The translations under genes were made by a program, and so were the position numbers. This document shows, piece by piece, positions 1 through 7,698 of a stretch of DNA of 21,741 nucleotides. The stretch spans positions 1-21,741 of the forward strand of contig JBBQVS010000071.1 of NCBI GenBank assembly GCA_038211295.1, read 5' to 3'. This stretch comes from JBBQVS01 sp038211295 (GTDB lineage Bacteria > Chloroflexota > Ktedonobacteria > Ktedonobacterales > Ktedonobacteraceae). The first letter of the stretch is position 1; each line of letters begins with the position of its first letter. The notes below the pieces were generated by a model. The model saw only the letters and a program-made list of their open reading frames with translations, did not search any database and was not told where the DNA came from.

Positions 1-383
1 CGGGTATCATGGGGAAGACTGTCCCCCCCTTGCGGATAGGTAAACGAGTCGTAGCGATCACGTCCCTGATAGCGTGGGTAGCCAGGTGTCTCACCTGCTT
101 TGACTCGACGATAGAACGCTTTCATCCCCTTTTCAACACGGTGTAGTACGTCTTGTAAGACGTGTGAATGAATGTCCTTATACTCTTCTCTGATCTCCTT
201 TATTTCAGAGAGTTGGTTTGCCTGATCGTAGTAATTCAAGCTGATGTGACACATCCTATACGCATCACGACGTTCCTGTAACGCAGCGTTGTAGAGTTGA
301 CGGCATCGGTCAAGCGTCCATTGTAACGCTTGTTGCTGCTTACGTGTGGGAGACAGGCGATACTTAAACGCTTTTCTGCTCAC
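1..383 (-). CDS. tnpB: IS200/IS605-family TnpB (OrfB), N-terminal part, cut by the window edge
   Basis: The reverse strand encodes an open frame from a GTG at 381-383 to the left edge, about 127 residues. It begins VSRKAFKYRLSPTRKQQQAL and continues with WTLDRCRQLYNAAL, then a basic helical stretch ending KAFYRRVKAGETPGYPRYQG. This is the usual N-terminal helix-turn-helix start of TnpB/OrfB proteins, with the conserved 'YRL.PT..Q...L' and 'G.P..' signatures. The start is supported by AAAGGAG six bases upstream. TnpB is an RNA-guided DNA nuclease of IS200/IS605 and IS1341-type elements and an ancestor of Cas12. The RuvC domain and the guide RNA, which normally overlaps the 3' end, lie outside the window, so activity cannot be judged. 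No Y1 transposase (TnpA) is visible. The upstream small ORF overlaps the start by 20 bp. Confidence 0.88.
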   Translation of the reverse strand, partial: MSRKAFKYRLSPTRKQQQALQWTLDRCRQLYNAALQERRDAYRMCHISLNYYDQANQLSEIKEIREEYKDIHSHVLQDVLHRVEKGMKAFYRRVKAGETPGYPRYQGRDRYDSFTYPQGGDSLPHDT

Positions 384-534
384 TCTTGTCTCCTTTCTGC
401 AACCGTTCTTTCTCCTGTTGTACAAGACGCTGAATTGTCTGTATCATGGACTCATGGGAGAGTGCCGCGACAATTTTCACCTCTTGCAACGTGGTTTTGT
501 GTAAACGTAAATTGACATACTCTTGTGTATTCAT
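364..534 (-). CDS. Small ribbon-helix-helix-like protein overlapping the tnpB start
   Basis: This 56-residue ORF starts at the ATG at 532-534 and ends in TAA at 364-366. Its stop lies inside tnpB, so the two genes overlap by 20 bp in different frames. The protein begins MNTQEYVNLRLHKTTLQEVK and continues IVAALSHESMIQTIQRLV with a charged tail. A short strand (YVNLRL) followed by two predicted helices is the layout of MetJ/Arc-type ribbon-helix-helix DNA-binding proteins. The overlap suggests translational coupling and one mRNA with tnpB. No Shine-Dalgarno sequence precedes the ATG, but a promoter-like pair at 541-570 would place the transcript start at or next to the ATG. A role as an element-borne regulator of tnpB is inference; the RHH call rests on pattern only. 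Confidence 0.65.
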   Translation of the reverse strand: MNTQEYVNLRLHKTTLQEVKIVAALSHESMIQTIQRLVQQEKERLQKGDKSEQKSV

Positions 535-540
535 GTATGT

Positions 541-570
541 ATTTTACCATATTGTATAGATGTATGTCAA
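541..570 (-). promoter_or_regulatory. Promoter of the small ORF-tnpB pair
   Basis: On the minus strand TTGACA (565-570) is followed by an 18-base spacer and TAAAAT (541-546). Transcription would begin near 534-535, at the ATG of the small ORF, which fits a leaderless mRNA. The -35 is a perfect consensus match and the -10 is one base off. Confidence 0.5.
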
Positions 571-580
571 GGGTACAGTT

Positions 581-624
581 GTCGCATTCATCCCCATAGC
601 TCGAAGCTAGGGGTCTTCTGCGAC
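581..624. repeat. Bulged two-part hairpin, candidate left end of the IS200/IS605 element
   Basis: An outer stem GTCGCA (581-586) pairs with TGCGAC (619-624). Inside it CCCC (592-595), a bulged A, and TAGCT (597-601) pair with AGCTA (605-609) and GGGG (610-613) around a CGA loop. Imperfect subterminal hairpins with a bulged base are the recognition structures at the ends of IS200/IS605 elements, and this one sits upstream of the tnpB pair, where the left end should be. The exact boundary cannot be set from one copy. Confidence 0.55.
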
Positions 625-756
625 ATTGAATAAAATAGCGCAAATAAAAAATATTGCCAGATGTATTGTACAAAAATGGTATGTATTTTTCTAGTGTCTT
701 ACTCTTTTGTCTTATCGCTTTGTCCCGCCCTCGCCATACTCTTCTTCTTAGAAATA

Positions 757-792
757 CGCGAGAACAACGCATGGTTCTGCGTTGTTCTCGCG
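757..792. terminator. Perfect 15-bp hairpin downstream of the YflT-like gene
   Basis: Arms 757-771 and 778-792 are perfectly complementary (CGCGAGAACAACGCA and its reverse complement) with a six-base loop. The hairpin begins about 10 bp beyond the stop of the minus-strand gene ending at 803. It lacks a strong U tract on either strand, with only TATTT on the minus strand. It is most likely a terminator or an mRNA 3'-end stabiliser. Confidence 0.55.
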
Positions 793-802
793 CAGCCTCA
801 TT

Positions 803-1408
803 TTATTCGGTTCGCCCCACGTTCCTATCTATCTTGCCGCCGTTCTGAATCAGAATCGCGCGGGCGCGTGAGCGGCGACTGATATTTTCTGTATCGGGAA
901 AACGTAAGGCGACAGCGTTGCGTGTGCCGACAGGGGCAGGTACAATGCGATCAGGCATATTCACCTTAGACATATCTTGCCCAATATTGCCACGTACACT
1001 CTCGCCACGTCTGATCGCTGTAGCTGCGCCTATAATCACACCAACCGCGCCTGCCACGCCTGCTATAATTAAATCTGTTGGTATCACAAAGAACACAAGG
1101 TGAACAACGAAAAAGAGGAGCACCGCGATACCAAAGATACTACCGCTAAATACAATGCCCAGCGCGATTGCGAAGAAGAGAATCAGCAATGGATTAGCCC
1201 TTACACGTTGTGTTTGTAAAAACACATCACGCCGATTAGTATTAGGGCCGTGTTCGCGGAATTGTCCCCCCGTGGCGGGCGTGACATGGAATATTTCTTC
1301 GTTCGTAAAGCCCGCGTTCCGTAACTTCGTAGTTGCCGTCTCTGCCGTCGTCTCGTCATTAAAAACTGCCAGCAGGTCGTACTCGGCGGGTTGTTGTTGC
1401 ATAGACAT
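803..1408 (-). CDS. Membrane protein with YflT/GSP17M-like N-terminal domain
   Basis: A 201-residue protein. The ATG at 1406-1408 was chosen because AGGAG lies seven bases upstream (AGGAGTTTTTG-ATG). A start 20 codons further upstream is possible but has no ribosome site. Residues 10-45 (YDLLAVFNDETTAETATTKL, then a Gly/Phe turn and EEIFHVTP) resemble the small alpha/beta domain of general stress proteins of the YflT/GSP17M type. Residues about 72-132 hold two to three hydrophobic segments, the last one Gly/Ala-rich (IIAGVAGAVGVIIGAA). The Arg-rich C terminus (RRSRARAI) is probably cytoplasmic. The family is linked to general stress in other bacteria, but the biochemical role is unknown. The gene stands alone, 138 bp downstream of dnaA on the same strand. 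Confidence 0.6.
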   Translation of the reverse strand: MSMQQQPAEYDLLAVFNDETTAETATTKLRNAGFTNEEIFHVTPATGGQFREHGPNTNRRDVFLQTQRVRANPLLILFFAIALGIVFSGSIFGIAVLLFFVVHLVFFVIPTDLIIAGVAGAVGVIIGAATAIRRGESVRGNIGQDMSKVNMPDRIVPAPVGTRNAVALRFPDTENISRRSRARAILIQNGGKIDRNVGRTE

Positions 1409-1467
1409 CAAAAACTCCTGTATAAGTGGAAAAGGTATACATTTTGAACATGTGCAAAGTGTAAACA

Positions 1468-1526
1468 AGGAGACTGCGAGGGTCTTCCTTCCTACATTTT
1501 ACGACATATCCACAAGAGGTCTCTTC
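1468..1526. repeat. Degenerate member of the GGAGAC/GTCTYC hairpin family, 3' of dnaA
   Basis: AAGGAGACT (1468-1476) and AGGTCTCTT (1516-1524) form the ends of an imperfect inverted repeat, and GGTCTTCCTTCCTAC lies inside. The same words recur near 6060, 10035, 18300 and 21670. It starts about 20 bp after the dnaA stop and could act as its terminator. Confidence 0.4.
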
Positions 1527-1545
1527 AACGCAATGATGACAACAC

Positions 1546-3234
1546 CTATTGGTGCTGTATCTCTTCTAAAACCGCCGCTATTTCATGACGCACATGCTCG
1601 TTTTTCGTTATTTCGGCCTGCACTTTTTCCCACCCGTGCTTGATTGTGGAGTGGTCACGTTTCCCCAACGCTGCCCCAATCTGCTGCAACGATGCCGTTG
1701 TCTCTTGACGCATCAGATACATTGCGACCTGCCGAGGCCACGCGATCTCCCGTCCACGATGATTGCTTTTGATACGTTCAATGTCAACGTTATAGTAACG
1801 GCATATGCCCTCAAGTACCTCTGTCACCGATACAGTAGAAGTAGAGGAGGACACACTACCCAACGACGGTTTTTGCTCATACTGAAGGTGTGCCAGAGCT
1901 TTCGTCGCGATACTTACCGAGAGCGGCGCGTCGTTCAACGTCGCATAGGCAATGACGCGGTTGAGCGTTCCCTCAAGTTCTCGCACACTACTGTATTCAT
2001 AGCTCGCGACGTATTCCATAACCGACGATGGTACGACAAAGTGCAACAGCTCGCACTTTGAGCGCAAAATCGCCATACGATGCTCATATTCGGGCGGTTG
2101 CACATCTACCAACAATCCCCACTCAAAACGCGAGCGTAGGCGATCTTGTAGGCTCCGAATCGCCTTCGGGGGGCGGTCACTGGTGACGACAATTTGTTTG
2201 TTCGCGCTATGGAGAAAATTAAACGTATGAAAAAACTCTTCCTCCGTAGATTCTTTGCCCGCGATAAACTGAATATCGTCAACAAGCAAAATGTCGATCT
2301 GCCGATATTTTGCGCGGAACTCGTCCGTTTTCTGATAGCGGATGGCATTGATAATCTCATTGGTGAACTTCTCGGAGGTCACATACAGCACGTTCAGTCC
2401 GCTCGACTCACCAGCATGTCCAACGGCATGTAACATGTGCGTCTTGCCCAGACCAACGCCACCGTATAAAAAAAGCGGGTTATACACGCGTCCCGGATTC
2501 TCCGAAACCGCCTTCGAGGTTGCGTGGGCAAGCTGATTCGACTTGCCCACGATAAACGCGTCGAACGTGTAGCGCGGATTGAGCAGACCTTCTGGCAATG
2601 GGAGCGTAACGTTTGGTACGTTGGCTCGTCCGATATAAACGCTTGGTTCCGTCTGTTGCTCATAGGAAGCATTATAGCCTCTGTGTGCTTCGCGATACGA
2701 CGCTGCTGGCGGGATTTGTGATGTTGCTGAAGATGTAGGCGTTGTGAGTGAAGGCATCGGTGTTGGTGCTGACTCTAATGAGGCCAGTGGCGTCTGCTCA
2801 CGTCGCCGTCTTGCGGGTTTGTAGGATGGTGAGGACTGCTCCGCCCCCAACGAGTTTGTCGCAGCGGCGGCGGCGGCATCCACAATACGCTTCTCGCGCT
2901 GATTTGCGGACGGGCGTCCCTGTCCGGGGCGATAGGCGCGTCTGCCCGGTAACGCGTTCTCTTCCCGGTTTTCTGCTAACTCTCCGCTCTCTTTGGCGAC
3001 AACGAACTGCACCTCAACCCTGTCTCCTGTAACTTCCGCGAGAATAGAGCGGATGGACTCAAGAAAACGATTCTCCAAATGTGCTTTTGCGAACGTGGTG
3101 GGGACGCGCACAACAAAGACACCATCTTGAAAAGAGTGTGCCGAAGTGCCTTGAAACCATGTTGTAAACGCGGCAGGCGTTACTTTCGCCTGCAACCGCT
3201 CAATCGCTGTTTGCCATATCTGTTTTGCATTCAC
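1546..3234 (-). CDS. dnaA: Chromosomal replication initiator protein DnaA
   Basis: DnaA is the AAA+ ATPase that binds DnaA boxes and opens oriC. I chose the GTG at 3232-3234, giving 562 residues and an MNAKQIWQTAIERL-type N terminus, because AGGGGA lies seven bases upstream. A GTG eight codons earlier (3258) has no ribosome site. Domain I covers residues about 1-90. A long low-complexity domain II (Pro/Ser/Arg-rich) runs to about 205. Domain III has Walker A GGVGLGKT (K264) and Walker B LLVDD (D319, D320). Domain IV carries the box-binding signature KRDHSTIKHG from K525. All key residues are present. Neighbours are not the usual dnaN, recF or gyrB. Length exceeds the common 440-470 residues because of domain II. 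Confidence 0.97.
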   Translation of the reverse strand: MNAKQIWQTAIERLQAKVTPAAFTTWFQGTSAHSFQDGVFVVRVPTTFAKAHLENRFLESIRSILAEVTGDRVEVQFVVAKESGELAENREENALPGRRAYRPGQGRPSANQREKRIVDAAAAAATNSLGAEQSSPSYKPARRRREQTPLASLESAPTPMPSLTTPTSSATSQIPPAASYREAHRGYNASYEQQTEPSVYIGRANVPNVTLPLPEGLLNPRYTFDAFIVGKSNQLAHATSKAVSENPGRVYNPLFLYGGVGLGKTHMLHAVGHAGESSGLNVLYVTSEKFTNEIINAIRYQKTDEFRAKYRQIDILLVDDIQFIAGKESTEEEFFHTFNFLHSANKQIVVTSDRPPKAIRSLQDRLRSRFEWGLLVDVQPPEYEHRMAILRSKCELLHFVVPSSVMEYVASYEYSSVRELEGTLNRVIAYATLNDAPLSVSIATKALAHLQYEQKPSLGSVSSSTSTVSVTEVLEGICRYYNVDIERIKSNHRGREIAWPRQVAMYLMRQETTASLQQIGAALGKRDHSTIKHGWEKVQAEITKNEHVRHEIAAVLEEIQHQ

Positions 3235-3601
3235 ACACGCACGTCCCCTTACAGACACTCGTCGCTACAGTAGTACACTATAAGACAGTAGAGATTGCCC
3301 AGAAAAATAAAAAGTAGCAACATACAGTATATTTTTGTTTGCGGATTGTAATACTAGCACTAAATCAAAACGCTGTAAAGAGTTGCCTTTCAGAGGTACT
3401 AGCGAATTCTTCTCGTCTGTACCACTTGAAAAATAGCACAGGCTACTCGCACCACTTTTTCCCCACGAGTTACTCGTAAAAAAGAAACCGTGGGACTATT
3501 TTCAGATGAGACGATGTTCCTGAAACATATAGCCTTGCTGTGCGTTTGTAATACTATATCTATCAAATATGTATATGCTGGTGTTGTCGAAGGAGCTTTC
3601 T
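3235..3601. other. Intergenic region between divergent dnaA and lipoprotein genes
   Basis: A 367-bp AT-rich stretch that must hold the promoters of dnaA (minus) and the lipoprotein gene (plus). Minus-strand -10-like words are TATACT (about 3326-3331) and TATAGT (about 3278-3283), without convincing -35 partners. ACGAGT-T-ACTCGT (3465-3477) is a perfect short inverted repeat. TTTTCCCCA (about 3457-3465) is one base off a relaxed DnaA box, but no cluster of boxes is visible, so I do not call an origin here. Confidence 0.45.
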
Positions 3602-4345
3602 ATGTTTTCGGGTCTTTCTCTTATATGGAATAAACAACAATATGCGAAACGTCGCACCGCTAGTGATTTTTCTCCCTCCCTCTACTCAGTTTTTTGCGCC
3701 CTTCTCTTTGTAAGTATTGGCCTTGCTGGATGTACTGGCCTTAACGCAGGCACAAGCCCGACTCCAACAACAAAAGCGAGTACCTCGGTTGCCTCGCTTC
3801 CACAGGTTGCCCTTGCCAGCCTGCCCTGGTGCGGAAAACCTGTTCTCGTCTTTCGTGACGAGGGTTCCAGCAAAACAGTCACGCCTACCACTGCTGGTAC
3901 TCCTGCTGTTTCGACCCCCTCGGCGACTCCTAAAACACTCACCGATTGGAAGCAGGTCGAGCCAAACCTGGGCTTCACCGTCTTTTTGCCCGCGACTCTT
4001 CCGCAGGGGTCTTGCCTGATTAGCGCGTCGGGGACGATTCACGACCCCACGTTTGGCGGTATCTTCACTATTGGCTACGTCTTGCCCAATCATGACGCAC
4101 TAAGCCTGTCGGAGGCACCGCTTGCCTCGCAGAGTTCAACGTTCCAATGTAGCCCATCCAGCACAACTACAGGTGGTAAAGCAGGAACGCCTACTCCAAT
4201 TCCAACCGTTGCTCCCGTTCAACTTTGTACAGGCGCCCGCAGTACAACCAACGTCGTGCTTTCGGCACGTGGCACAACTGCCGCGTTGCAGCAGCTCTTT
4301 ACTGCGCTACAAGACCATGTTGCCTGGGTTCCTGCATCACAGTAA
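3602..4345 (+). CDS. Putative lipoprotein, Ser/Thr/Pro-rich, unknown function
   Basis: A 247-residue protein starting at the ATG at 3602, which has AAGGAG six bases upstream. An ATG at 3569 is in frame but lacks a ribosome site. A basic region (KRRTASDF) precedes a hydrophobic segment (residues about 27-41) ending in the lipobox LAGC, so Cys44 is the predicted lipidated residue. A Thr/Ser/Pro-rich linker follows, then a region with WKQVEPNLGFTVFLPATLP and a Cys-containing C-terminal half (TFQCSPSS, VQLCTGAR). The N terminus is long for a lipoprotein signal. I recognise no catalytic motif. It is probably an extracytoplasmic lipid-anchored protein. It is divergent from dnaA and followed by the promoter of the FHA gene. 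Confidence 0.7.
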   Translation: MFSGLSLIWNKQQYAKRRTASDFSPSLYSVFCALLFVSIGLAGCTGLNAGTSPTPTTKASTSVASLPQVALASLPWCGKPVLVFRDEGSSKTVTPTTAGTPAVSTPSATPKTLTDWKQVEPNLGFTVFLPATLPQGSCLISASGTIHDPTFGGIFTIGYVLPNHDALSLSEAPLASQSSTFQCSPSSTTTGGKAGTPTPIPTVAPVQLCTGARSTTNVVLSARGTTAALQQLFTALQDHVAWVPASQ

Positions 4346-4455
4346 AAATATGTCAATTTATATTGCGCTATGGTACTATCAAAGAGATACGTTCGTTGTA
4401 TTGGTTAGGGATGCTACACATTGATATCCCTTATAGCACCGTCTATGCTTATTTC

Positions 4456-4484
4456 TTACCGATTACGGTTCACTCTGATATAAT
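4456..4484 (+). promoter_or_regulatory. Promoter of the zinc-ribbon/FHA gene
   Basis: TTACCG (4456-4461), a 17-base spacer and a perfect TATAAT (4479-4484) lie 65 bp before the start codon. No other gene intervenes. Confidence 0.6.
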
Positions 4485-4501
4485 AACAGAAGTTTTGCGC
4501 T

Positions 4502-4527
4502 CGCACGTCCATTGTCTGGTACGTGCG
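4502..4527 (+). promoter_or_regulatory. 5'-UTR hairpin upstream of the FHA gene
   Basis: CGCACGT (4502-4508) pairs with ACGTGCG (4521-4527), and the stem extends by CC/GG past a bulged T. It lies in the predicted leader, seven bases before the ribosome site GAAGGAG. It may be an operator or an mRNA structure; its role is unknown. Confidence 0.35.
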
Positions 4528-4549
4528 TCGAATTGAAGGAGCGACTCTC

Positions 4550-6037
4550 ATGGATAAGTGTCCTTATTGCGGAGCAGACACACGGCCCGAAGACAATTTT
4601 TGTCTGAACTGTGGCAACCGTCTCACTGCATCTTCCGCAGCACCCGCTCAGGCGACGATGAGTGACGACACTCAGGCGTCCCCTGAAGAGTGGAATGCCG
4701 CACAAGACCACGCTGTGGCAACAATGCCCGCGACATCAGACTCCTGGTCTCATGATGGCGAGACCACACTTGCCGAGCCAGCAGGAGAGCTGCCAACACA
4801 ACACTCTGCTCAACCAGCAGTAGCGGATCGGATCGAGCAGCCCGCGCGTTTCATTCTCCGTTCCGATGACGGAACAATCTTGAAAGAGTATCCGCTTGAA
4901 AAGCTAGAAATCGCGATTGGACGCGCCCCCAATAGCGACATTCCCCTTTTCAAAGACAAACTTACCTCGCGTCGCCACGCAACTGTGCGCTACGAAAATG
5001 GCAACTACGTTTTGCGTGATGAGCGGAGCGCGAACGGCACTTTTGTCAATGGTCAGCAGATAGAAGAGATGGTGCCGCGCGTCCTTGAAGAGGGCGATCA
5101 CGTTGGCATTGGAGAGCACGAGTTGCTGTTCCGCTCACACAATGCTGTCGCGACAGGTGGCGTCGAAGACATGCCCACCATCGCGGTCAGTCCGCCCCCA
5201 GAACTGACCTATCGTACACGCGACGATGCGATGGCGACAACGCCAACCAATGACGACTTCAGAACACACTCGATGGATGACGAGTCAAGCGCGGTAGTTC
5301 AGCCGCAGGGAGTACACATCGATACTGCTTATCACCAACCGGAAGAGCAACATGCAGAGGCACCCGCCGCTCAGAATGTCCCGCCGTATGAGACTGCCGG
5401 TACAAACGGCTCCGCACAGCCAGAAGCACCAGCCTCGGCCTCGGCTACCCCTGTTCCTTCCTCGTATTCGCCCGCTCCCATCGAGAACGATCAACAGGCG
5501 ATCAGTACGCCTGCTCCTAGTGTGCATACATCACAAACAGCGAGTATGTCAATGCAACCAACAAACTCATCGCCATCCACCACGGGGGCGGATGCGACTG
5601 TAACATTTAGTCGTCTCACCAGCATTTCGCAGCCCTCATTGCCCGATATGACCTCGTTGCTTGCAGCTCTGGCGGCCCTGGATGGACAAGTTATGTCGCT
5701 TCAGGAGCAGATCAATGCAACGCAGGACGCTATGCACAACCACGACGCCGAGATCGCGCAAACCACCAATCAGTTGCGCTCTAACGTGCGTCGAGTCGCT
5801 GAACGTATGGATAACACCATCGCCGATGTTGCTCGTAGCCGCGAGGCACTCGCCTGGGCCGACCTGTCACAACTTATGGAAGATGTGATGAACAACCCAC
5901 GCGACATTGAGTACGTGACCAAACTTGCACGTAAGGCGCGTGAGCTGAACAAAATCTTTCAGATACACCAGAATGTTCTCAACACCATGTACGAGTGTAA
6001 CAGCTTGTTACGCGGCCTCGTTGGTGATGAGAGATAG
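4550..6037 (+). CDS. Zinc-ribbon, FHA-domain and coiled-coil protein
   Basis: A 495-residue cytoplasmic protein; the ATG at 4550 has AAGGAG eight bases upstream. Cys4, Cys7, Cys18 and Cys21 (CPYCG..., CLNCG) form an N-terminal zinc ribbon. An FHA domain covers residues about 100-195, with the phosphothreonine-binding signature intact: GR (124-125), SRRH (140-143) and NGTFVNG from N162. A Pro/Ala/Gln/Ser-rich linker of about 170 residues follows. The C terminus (about 375-490) is helical and heptad-like (LAALDGQVMSLQEQINATQD, then ERMDNTIADVARSREAL), probably a coiled coil. FHA domains bind proteins phosphorylated by Ser/Thr kinases, so this is likely a scaffold or signalling adaptor. No kinase gene is visible here. 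Confidence 0.85.
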   Translation: MDKCPYCGADTRPEDNFCLNCGNRLTASSAAPAQATMSDDTQASPEEWNAAQDHAVATMPATSDSWSHDGETTLAEPAGELPTQHSAQPAVADRIEQPARFILRSDDGTILKEYPLEKLEIAIGRAPNSDIPLFKDKLTSRRHATVRYENGNYVLRDERSANGTFVNGQQIEEMVPRVLEEGDHVGIGEHELLFRSHNAVATGGVEDMPTIAVSPPPELTYRTRDDAMATTPTNDDFRTHSMDDESSAVVQPQGVHIDTAYHQPEEQHAEAPAAQNVPPYETAGTNGSAQPEAPASASATPVPSSYSPAPIENDQQAISTPAPSVHTSQTASMSMQPTNSSPSTTGADATVTFSRLTSISQPSLPDMTSLLAALAALDGQVMSLQEQINATQDAMHNHDAEIAQTTNQLRSNVRRVAERMDNTIADVARSREALAWADLSQLMEDVMNNPRDIEYVTKLARKARELNKIFQIHQNVLNTMYECNSLLRGLVGDER

Positions 6038-6055
6038 TTAAGCCGAGCCATTAAA

Positions 6056-6127
6056 AGGGAGACTGCATGGGTCTCTCCTACACGTAGGAAAATTGTAAAA
6101 CGTAGGGGAGAGCCGCACGGTCTCCCT
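6056..6127. repeat. 72-bp hairpin repeat between the FHA and oxidoreductase genes
   Basis: AGGGAGAC (6056-6063) pairs with GTCTCCCT (6120-6127). Inside, TCTCTCCTAC pairs with GTAGGGGAGA around an A/T-rich loop. The arrangement and sequence match the larger palindrome at 21667-21736. It begins 18 bp after the FHA stop codon and may terminate that transcript, though no U tract follows. Confidence 0.6.
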
Positions 6128-6171
6128 TGCAGCGTTTCTTTCTCCATATCATAAACACACTGGACAACTTC

Positions 6172-7695
6172 ATGTATAAACAGGTAGAGGCGGCACCTAT
6201 TTCGCCTACGGCTATTCAGAGAACACAGGAATTCGACACAATTATTATCGGGGCGGGATTGGGCGGCCTACTCAGCGCGGCGCAACTTCTTGAACGTGGA
6301 AAGCGTGTATTACTTGTGGAGCGGCTCCCTCATTGTGGAGGACGTTTCACCGCGAAGACCTTTCATGGTGTGCAGGTAAGCACTGGCGCGGTTCATATGG
6401 TTCCCTTTGGTAGCAGTGGAGTTCTCTCGCACATGTTACAGAGTCTACATGTGCCACATCACTTCTTTGATGCTGATGTCTTTGGCTCATTTCATGTACA
6501 CGGCAAACAATATCAGTCGCGTGGCATTCTTGGCGTCTCTAAATTTCTCGGCATCCGTCAGTTCTTGCTTCTGGTTGCGCTCGGCTATCAGATGTTTGTG
6601 CGAAAACTCTCACAACACGAACATGCACAACCTTATAGTGTCTGGCTTGAACACCATATCAATGTGGCGAAAAACCCACAACTAGTTGCATTCTTTGAAC
6701 GTGTTTCACGCTTCGCATTAAGCCTCGAACTGCACCAGGTCAGTACAGCCGAGGTTATCGAGATTACAAAAAATATGTTTCGCTATGGTGCGCCTGCGAT
6801 TGTGCGCGGCGGTTGTGGCGACCTGACGCGTGAGCTTGAGCACCATGTTACCGCGCGTGGCGTCGTGCTGCGACGTTCATGCGAAGTGCTGGAAATTCTG
6901 TGTGAGCATGGACAGGTAACAGGTGTGCGTGTGCGCGACAAAGCGAGTGGTGACGAGTCGGTTTTTACCGCGCCTGTTGTGGTCAGCGACATTGGCCCAC
7001 GCGCTACTGATGGCCTACTACAGGGCCGCAAAGTGACACAGGCGCAGGTGCTAAAAGAGCAAATGCTTACTAGTGACTCCTCGCACACCGTAGAAACAGC
7101 GATGCATGAAGCAGTAGGTTTGAAAATTCACATTCTCAGTGATGTATCGCTTATACCCCATCGCGGCATTATGTATTGCCTTGACACGAAACGTATCGCG
7201 GGTATGGTACAACCAACCAACAGCGATCCACGCCTCGCCCCCGACGGCAAACACCTGTTGATTAGCCATCAAGTTATTCAGAGCAACGATGTTGAGGAAG
7301 AACGAGCATTAGCCCTTGCAGACCTACGAATGATGTTTGGTGAGACATTCGACAAACATTGTCACATTCTCACAATGGGTACGTATCGCGGCGAATGGCC
7401 CGTCAACCGCATCGCGCAAGGTGAGGATGCCCAAGCCGTAACCGAGACGCGGGGCCTCTACCTTGTCGGAGATGCCGTGAAGCCCTCTGGCTACCTGATG
7501 GTCGAAGGCGTCGCACAAAGTGTCAACTCTTTCCTCGACGCGCTTGATGATACCTGCGAACCACGAACTATTATGCGCCACCGCCATGTGTTGCCACCAC
7601 CGCCACGTCGTCACGCGCTCCGTTGGCTCTTCAAAGCACCGGGCAACGCGCTAAAAAATACTCGTGTCAAGAGAAGCTTCACAAAAGGAAAATAA
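6172..7695 (+). CDS. FAD-dependent oxidoreductase, phytoene-desaturase (CrtI)-like
   Basis: A 507-residue protein. I chose the ATG at 6172; the frame extends to a TTG at 6127 inside the hairpin repeat, and neither start has a clear ribosome site. The N terminus has the dinucleotide-binding fold: IIIGAGLGGL (G27, G29, G31), then LLVE ending at E50, then the amine-oxidase/CrtI-type HCGGRF. The C terminus has the FAD-binding motif GLYLVGDAVKPSGYLMVEGV typical of this superfamily. Members desaturate or isomerise carotenoid precursors, squalene or related polyprenoids; the substrate cannot be read from sequence. A phytoene/squalene synthase lies 5.5 kb away but not in the same operon. A DUF554 gene follows after 3 bp. 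Confidence 0.8.
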   Translation: MYKQVEAAPISPTAIQRTQEFDTIIIGAGLGGLLSAAQLLERGKRVLLVERLPHCGGRFTAKTFHGVQVSTGAVHMVPFGSSGVLSHMLQSLHVPHHFFDADVFGSFHVHGKQYQSRGILGVSKFLGIRQFLLLVALGYQMFVRKLSQHEHAQPYSVWLEHHINVAKNPQLVAFFERVSRFALSLELHQVSTAEVIEITKNMFRYGAPAIVRGGCGDLTRELEHHVTARGVVLRRSCEVLEILCEHGQVTGVRVRDKASGDESVFTAPVVVSDIGPRATDGLLQGRKVTQAQVLKEQMLTSDSSHTVETAMHEAVGLKIHILSDVSLIPHRGIMYCLDTKRIAGMVQPTNSDPRLAPDGKHLLISHQVIQSNDVEEERALALADLRMMFGETFDKHCHILTMGTYRGEWPVNRIAQGEDAQAVTETRGLYLVGDAVKPSGYLMVEGVAQSVNSFLDALDDTCEPRTIMRHRHVLPPPPRRHALRWLFKAPGNALKNTRVKRSFTKGK

Positions 7696-7698
7696 TTC

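Noticed and set aside
452..772. 106-codon minus-strand ORF covering the region upstream of tnpB
   Set aside because: It spans the bulged hairpin, the promoter and a terminator-like hairpin, and overlaps the better-supported RHH-like ORF in another frame.
1506..1514. ATATCCACA, one base off the DnaA box, downstream of dnaA
   Set aside because: It is a single near-match with no cluster or AT-rich unwinding element beside it, so it does not support an origin.
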